Of a stretch of 64,000 nucleotides of DNA, positions 59,609-64,000 are shown in pieces (the first letter of the stretch is position 1; the number at the start of each line of letters is the position of its first letter). Source of the DNA: Bacteroides sp. GTDB taxonomy: Bacteria > Bacteroidota > Bacteroidia > Bacteroidales > Muribaculaceae. The translations under genes were made by a program, and so were the position numbers. The stretch is from positions 5,710 through 69,709 of the forward strand of contig JAAVCH010000008.1 of the NCBI GenBank assembly GCA_014802425.1, in the 5' to 3' direction. Under the pieces are notes generated by a model that worked only from the letters and a program-made list of their open reading frames with translations, searched no databases and had not been told where the DNA came from.

Positions 59609-61042
59609 ATGAAATTCCACCGAATACTCCCGTTCGCCCTCCTGGCGATGGCCGGCGTCACGGAGGCCGGGGCCACAGTAAGCCTCGACTCCTGCCGCAA
59701 CATGGCCCTGCGCAACAACAAGACCCTGCGCATGGCCGAGGAGGCCATACGCGGCGCGGGCTATGAGCGCAAGGCCGCCTTCGCCGCCTATCTCCCGGGC
59801 ATAGACTTCACGGGAGGCTACATGTACAACCAGCACCAGATCGAGCTCCTCGGTGCCGACGCCAAGCTCCCGACGATGAGCTTCGACCCGGCCACGCAGA
59901 CCTTCAAGTACAATATCCTGACTACGCCGGACGGCACTCCGGTACGCGATCCCTCGTCAGGCAGCCTCATACCGACGGAAGTGGCCGTAATCCCGAAGGA
60001 GGCCATGGAATTCGACACCCACAATGTCTTCGCCGGAGCATTCACGCTCACCCAGCCCATCTTCATGGGAGGGATGATCAAGGCCATGAACGACATCACC
60101 CGCTACGCCGAGAACATCGCCGTGGCCATGCGCAACTCCGCCGCGGAGGATGTGGTGTACGGCGTCGACCAGGCCTACTGGACGGTGGTGTCGCTCAAGG
60201 AGAAGAAGAAGCTGGCCGACAGCTTCGTGACGCTCGTGGACTCGCTCAACTATACGGTGCAGGCATTCCTCGACGAGGGGATGGCCACACGCGCCGACCT
60301 GCTGACCGTGCAGGTGAAGCTCAACGAGGCCCGGATCGCCGCCACCAAGGTGGACAACGGGCTGCATCTCTCCCGCATGGCCCTGGCGCAGGTGTGCGGC
60401 CTGCCGGTCGACGAGCACATGGAGCTGGCCGACGAGAGCGGCATCGCCCCCTCGGAGCCGGAGCCGCGTGAGATCGACATGGCCGACGTGTATTCGCGCC
60501 GCCAGGACCTGGAGGCCCTGCGGCAGGGAATCAGCCTTCTGGGAGGGCGCGAGCGCCTGGCCAGGGGAATGATGCTGCCGAAGATAGCGGCCGTGGGCAG
60601 CTACTCGTTCTCGAACCCGAACGTGATCCACGGATTCGAAAAGAAATTCGGCGGCGGCTTCAGCGTGGGGGCCACGGTCACCATACCGCTCTGGCACTGG
60701 GGACAGAACTACAACCACTACCGCGCCACCAAAGCCACCACCAACGCCCAGCGCATGATGCTCGAAGACCTGGAGGAGAAGGTGACCCTGCAGGTGCGGC
60801 AGGCCAAGTACAGCTACGACGAGGCCTACAAGACCTACGCCATGACCGTCAAGAACCTTGAGAGCGCCGACGAGAACCTGCGCTCGGCCCGCATAGGCTA
60901 TCAGGAAGGGGTGCTGACGGCCGACGACGTGATAGCCGCCCAGACGGCATGGCTGGCCGCCCACTCCGAAAAAATCGACGCCGAGATAGGGATACGCCTC
61001 TGCGACACCTATCTGTCGAAAGTGCTGGGGACGCTGCACTGA
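59609..61042 (+). CDS. TolC-family outer-membrane efflux channel
   Basis: 477 residues from ATG 59609 (MKFHRILPFALLAMAGVTEAGA, a signal peptide); ATG 59603 is equally possible and the GTG at 59528 is not likely. Two related halves of long helices are seen: 'ALRNNKTLRMAEEAIRGAGYERKAAFAAYLPGIDFTGGY' and 'EALRQGISLLGGRERLARGMMLPKIAAVGSY', with 'FTLTQPIFMGG' and 'VTIPLWHWGQ', the OEP family strand motifs. It forms the outer-membrane duct for the following HlyD and ABC genes. A short GC-rich inverted repeat (CCGGCGCT..AGCGCCGG) follows the gene. Confidence 0.9.
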   Translation: MKFHRILPFALLAMAGVTEAGATVSLDSCRNMALRNNKTLRMAEEAIRGAGYERKAAFAAYLPGIDFTGGYMYNQHQIELLGADAKLPTMSFDPATQTFKYNILTTPDGTPVRDPSSGSLIPTEVAVIPKEAMEFDTHNVFAGAFTLTQPIFMGGMIKAMNDITRYAENIAVAMRNSAAEDVVYGVDQAYWTVVSLKEKKKLADSFVTLVDSLNYTVQAFLDEGMATRADLLTVQVKLNEARIAATKVDNGLHLSRMALAQVCGLPVDEHMELADESGIAPSEPEPREIDMADVYSRRQDLEALRQGISLLGGRERLARGMMLPKIAAVGSYSFSNPNVIHGFEKKFGGGFSVGATVTIPLWHWGQNYNHYRATKATTNAQRMMLEDLEEKVTLQVRQAKYSYDEAYKTYAMTVKNLESADENLRSARIGYQEGVLTADDVIAAQTAWLAAHSEKIDAEIGIRLCDTYLSKVLGTLH

Positions 61043-61137
61043 TCTCCCCCCGGCGCTCCCTAAGCGCCGGCCGAAAACACCACAATCCGAAAGATTCTTA
61101 CTCAACCAAGCAATAAAATCCTCTAAGCATACAGGTT

Positions 61138-62151
61138 ATGAATTCCACCAATGACTCGATGGAAGTCTCCAAGAAGGACAGGCTTCTGATGCTATCGATA
61201 GTGATCGTCGTACTCGTAGTGGCGGGTCTGGCGGTAGCAGGTTTCCTTTTCATCAAACAGGGTCCCGACACGATACAGGGGCAGGGCGAGGCCACGGAGG
61301 TGCGCGTCTCCGGCAAGCTGCCCGGCCGCGTGATGGAGATCTACGTGGAGGAAGGCACCCACGTCAAGGCCGGCGACACGCTGGTACATATCCACTCCTC
61401 GCTGGCCGAGGCCAAGATGGCGCAGGCCAAGGCGATGGAGACAGTGGCCTCGGCCACCAACCGCAAGGTCGACGCCGGCACACGCTCACAGATAATCTCC
61501 GGCGCCCGCGACCTCTGGACCCAGGCCAAGGCCGCGGTGGACATCACAGAGAAGACCTACCGCCGCGTGCAGAACCTCTACGACAAGGGGGTGGTGAGCG
61601 CCCAGAAGCGCGATGAGGCCAAGGCGGCCTATGATGCGGCCGTGGCCGGAGCCGACGCGGCCAAGAGCCAGTATGACCTGGCTGTGGCCGGAGCCCAGAA
61701 GGAGGACAAGGACGCCGCCCAGGCGATGGTGGAGGTGGCCCGCGGAGGCATCGAGGAGGTCAACGCCCTGCTGGAGGACCAGTACCTCGTGGCTCCCTGC
61801 GACGGCGAGATAACGGTGGTCTACCCCAACGTCAGCGAGCTCGTGGCCACCGGCGCCCCGATAATGAACCTGCAGAAAGACGACCACTGGGCCGTATTCA
61901 ACGTGCGCGAGAACATGCTCAAGGATATCCGGCTCGGCACCCGGCTAAAGGTCTACATCCCGGCCCTCGACGTGACGACCGACATCAAGGTATTCTACAT
62001 AAAGGACCTCGGCACCTACGCCAACTGGCAGGCCACCAAGTCGACCGGCGACTACGACGCGCGCACCTTCGAGATCAAGGCGCGCCCCGAGAAGCCGATT
62101 GAGAATTTCCGCCCCGGCATGTCGGTGATTCTGAAGGAGGTGGTGAAGTGA
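61138..62151 (+). CDS. HlyD/EmrA-type periplasmic adaptor
   Basis: 337 residues. One membrane anchor (about 18-42, LMLSIVIVVLVVAGLAVAGFLF), a biotinyl-like lipoyl half ('VSGKLPGRVMEIYVEEGTHVKAGDTLVHIHS'), a helical hairpin (about 85-190, with 'YDKGVVSAQKRDEAKAAYDAA') and the second lipoyl half 'YLVAPCDGEITVVYPNVSELVATGAPIMNL' with a beta-barrel domain. It bridges the inner-membrane ABC permeases and TolC. It lies between tolC and the two permease genes. Confidence 0.92.
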   Translation: MNSTNDSMEVSKKDRLLMLSIVIVVLVVAGLAVAGFLFIKQGPDTIQGQGEATEVRVSGKLPGRVMEIYVEEGTHVKAGDTLVHIHSSLAEAKMAQAKAMETVASATNRKVDAGTRSQIISGARDLWTQAKAAVDITEKTYRRVQNLYDKGVVSAQKRDEAKAAYDAAVAGADAAKSQYDLAVAGAQKEDKDAAQAMVEVARGGIEEVNALLEDQYLVAPCDGEITVVYPNVSELVATGAPIMNLQKDDHWAVFNVRENMLKDIRLGTRLKVYIPALDVTTDIKVFYIKDLGTYANWQATKSTGDYDARTFEIKARPEKPIENFRPGMSVILKEVVK

Positions 62152-62205
62152 CGCCGCCCCCGCGCCGACCCATGGACTACTGTAACACAATCAATCCCTG
62201 AACAG

Positions 62206-63378
62206 ATGGCAACCCGCAATATGTGTCCGTTTCTGCAAATATGCAAGCGTAGCCTGCTGCAGACCGTGAGGCGCCCGGTCTACTGGATCGGCATCCTCTT
62301 CCTGCCGCTCTTCTGCTTCCTGCTGCTGAGCTCGCTGATGGAGGAGGGGCTCCCGGTGAAGGCCCCGGCCGCCATCGTCGACCGCGACGGCACGGCAGTG
62401 TCACGCGAACTGACCCAGCAGCTCTCGGGGATGCAGATGGTGGATGTGGTGGCGATGCCGGAATCGTTCACCGAGGCGCGCCATCTCATGCAGGAGGGAA
62501 AAATCTACGGCTACTTCATCATTCCGGAGAATTTCGAGTCGGAGCTGCTGGCAGGGCGCGCCCCGGTCATAACGTTCTACACCAACATGACCTTCTACGT
62601 GCCGGCTTCGCTGCTCTACAAGACATTCAAGACCACGGCCATGTACACCAAGGCCGGAGTGGCCTCGCAGGTGATGAACAGCGTGGGCTTCACGTCGGAC
62701 CCCACCGCCCTGCTCCTGCCTGTGTCCATCTCCATACGCGGTATCGGCAATCCGGGCCTGAACTACGCCATCTACCTCTGCGTGAGCTTCCTACCCTGCG
62801 TGCTCCAGTTGATGATAATCCTCATCACGGTCTTCAGCCTGGGCCAGGAGATAAAGTACGGCTCCTCGGTGCGGTTGATGCGCATGGCCCGCGGCAGCGT
62901 GCTGCGCGCCGTGACGGGACGCCTACTGCCCCAGACGCTGATATGGTGGGTGATAGCGATTTTCATGGAGTCGTGGATGTTCAGGTGGCAGGGTTATCCG
63001 ATGCACGGCTCGTGGTTCTGGATCACCCTCTCGGAGCTGCTCTTCGTGCTGGCCTCGCAGGGATTCGCCCTGCTGATATTCGGCGCCGTGCCCAATCTGC
63101 GCCTCAGCCTCTCGGTAGGGGCCCTGCTGGGGATACTCTCCTTCTCGATAGCGGCGTTCTCCTTCCCGATGCAGAGCATGTATCCCGCCATAGGCATCTT
63201 CAGCTACATCCTCCCCACACGCTACAACTTCCTGATATACATCGACCAGGCCCTCAACGGCATCGACATCTACTATAGCCGCTGGTGGTTTACGGCCTAT
63301 ATACTCTTCATTCTGGCTCCGCTCCCGTTGATGCCGCGCATCAAGAGGGAGCTCATGAAGCCCGTCTACGTACCTTAA
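62206..63378 (+). CDS. ABC-2 type transporter permease (YhhJ/YbhR-like)
   Basis: 390 residues. A first membrane segment (PVYWIGILFLPLFCFLLLSSLM) is followed by a periplasmic domain with 'AAIVDRDGTAVSRELTQQLSGMQMVDVV' and 'GYFIIPENFESELLAGRAPVITFYTNMTFY', then five C-terminal membrane helices ('LMIILITVFSLGQEIKYGSSVRLMRMA'). This is the ABC2_membrane_3 pattern of YbhR/YhhJ exporters. The ATPase is not yet visible in the window; it may follow the second permease. Works with the TolC and HlyD neighbours. Confidence 0.88.
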   Translation: MATRNMCPFLQICKRSLLQTVRRPVYWIGILFLPLFCFLLLSSLMEEGLPVKAPAAIVDRDGTAVSRELTQQLSGMQMVDVVAMPESFTEARHLMQEGKIYGYFIIPENFESELLAGRAPVITFYTNMTFYVPASLLYKTFKTTAMYTKAGVASQVMNSVGFTSDPTALLLPVSISIRGIGNPGLNYAIYLCVSFLPCVLQLMIILITVFSLGQEIKYGSSVRLMRMARGSVLRAVTGRLLPQTLIWWVIAIFMESWMFRWQGYPMHGSWFWITLSELLFVLASQGFALLIFGAVPNLRLSLSVGALLGILSFSIAAFSFPMQSMYPAIGIFSYILPTRYNFLIYIDQALNGIDIYYSRWWFTAYILFILAPLPLMPRIKRELMKPVYVP

Positions 63379-63448
63379 CGTCCCTCTCCCGGCCGGCGCC
63401 CCGGAGCCACGCTCCGGGACAGCGGCCCCTAATGACCCTCTACACGCA

Positions 63449-64000
63449 ATGAAAAAGTTTCTGCGACAATACTGGAATGCGTTCCTCCACGAATTCAGGC
63501 TCGTGAAGGGGGATGTCGGTGTGCTGATTTTCTTCTTCCTTCTGCCGCTGGCCTACCCCATCGTCTACTCGCTGATCTATAATCCGGAGCTTGTGAGGGA
63601 CGTGCCGCTCGTGATCGTGGACCATGACCGCACGGCGCTCTCCCGCGAGCTTGTGCGCCGCATGGACGCCTGCCAGGGGGCCCATGTCATCGGCTACGCC
63701 GCCGACCTCCCGGAGGCGCGCCGGGCAATGGACGAGCAGAAGGCCTTCGGCATCCTGGAGATACCCTCCGGATTCGACCGCGATGTGGCCGCCGGCATAC
63801 AGGGAAAGGCCGTGATGTACTGCGACATGTCGCTGCTTCTGCGCTACAGGGGGCTCCTCGTGTCGGCCACCGACGTGATGCAGGACCTCGGCGCCACCAT
63901 CACCACCGAGCGCGTGGACCGCATCGCTCCCCTCGCCGAGACCATAGCCGGAGGCGACCTGCTCCCGATCCACAACATCCAGATGGGCAACATCGAGGGA
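63449..64000 (+). CDS. Second ABC-2 permease (5' part)
   Basis: 184 residues before the window ends. 'MKKFLRQYWNAFLHEFRLVKGDVGVLIFFFLLPLAYPIVYSLIYNPELVRDVPLVIVDHDRTALSRELVRRMDA' and 'FGILEIPSGFDRDVAAGIQGKAVMYCDMSLLLRYRGLL' repeat the layout of the preceding permease, so the pair probably forms a heterodimer. It starts 70 nt after the first permease. The membrane helices of its second half are beyond the window. Confidence 0.88.
   Translation, partial: MKKFLRQYWNAFLHEFRLVKGDVGVLIFFFLLPLAYPIVYSLIYNPELVRDVPLVIVDHDRTALSRELVRRMDACQGAHVIGYAADLPEARRAMDEQKAFGILEIPSGFDRDVAAGIQGKAVMYCDMSLLLRYRGLLVSATDVMQDLGATITTERVDRIAPLAETIAGGDLLPIHNIQMGNIEG

Overview
The window looks like a chromosomal segment of a high-GC member of the Bacteroidales, most likely a gut Muribaculaceae-type bacterium; the family is inferred. 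The evidence is a SusC/SusD/SusE/SusF outer-membrane system, a DUF3575-DUF5119-fimbrillin cluster, a BspA-like leucine-rich-repeat protein, many Bacteroidales-restricted DUF families (DUF2027, DUF4890, DUF4919, DUF5683), almost no Shine-Dalgarno sequences, and repeated Bacteroidetes-type promoters (TTTG, about 19 nt, TAnnTTTG). I see no phage, integrase, transposase, CRISPR array or rRNA operon. Codon usage is strongly GC3-biased throughout, so the ORF track is full of antisense shadows.

Layout. 1-3.9 kb (minus): partial BspA-like LRR protein and a three-gene fimbrial cluster. 4.4-6.7 kb: an oxaloacetate decarboxylase alpha / pyruvate carboxylase B protein with two biotin domains. 6.8-12 kb (minus): a diverged DXS-like thiamine enzyme, an FtsX-like permease with its ATPase, and a lipoprotein. 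12.2-17.9 kb (plus): class I aminotransferase, SusA-like GH13, a PurF-like protein lacking the catalytic cysteine, and a YpfJ-type zinc peptidase. 17.9-20.5 kb (minus): TRIC channel, GalE and a DUF4890 protein. 21.2-30 kb (plus): susC-susD-susE-susF and a secreted two-module protein. 30.4-43.5 kb (plus): sufB, phoH, DUF2027, DUF695, a large secreted GH13, a short RelA/SpoT homologue, PgpH-like HD hydrolase, a membrane protein, DUF4919 and SlyD. 43.6 kb: tRNA-Tyr. 44-45 kb: pfkA (minus). 45.3-51.7 kb (plus): a nine-gene run HAD-ribF-upp-recF-dciA-thioesterase-kdsD-TPR-ribH. 52-59.3 kb (minus): coiled-coil protein, MltD-like transglycosylase, DUF5683, parB, parA and a MATE exporter. 59.6-64 kb (plus): tolC-hlyD-ABC permease-ABC permease exporter, cut by the window end.

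How it works together. An alpha-glucan theme recurs: SusC/D/E/F for binding and import, two GH13 enzymes (one SusA-like, one large and secreted with a C-terminal sorting-type tail), and a secreted two-module protein with a similar tail. These genes are interleaved with housekeeping genes rather than forming one compact locus. RecF, DciA and ParAB suggest a replication and segregation neighbourhood.

Most unusual observations: the tandem biotin domains; the cysteine-less PurF with a hairpin leader; a DXS-like enzyme missing a substrate-phosphate arginine; a short RSH with an altered hydrolase dyad; two intergenic arrays with a 21-22 bp period (one resembling DnaA boxes); a paired GTTAAC-TGAA-GTTAAC element; a long repeat-bearing pfkA leader; and several promoters placed so close to the ATG that the mRNAs should be nearly leaderless. 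No single obviously new multi-gene system was identified.
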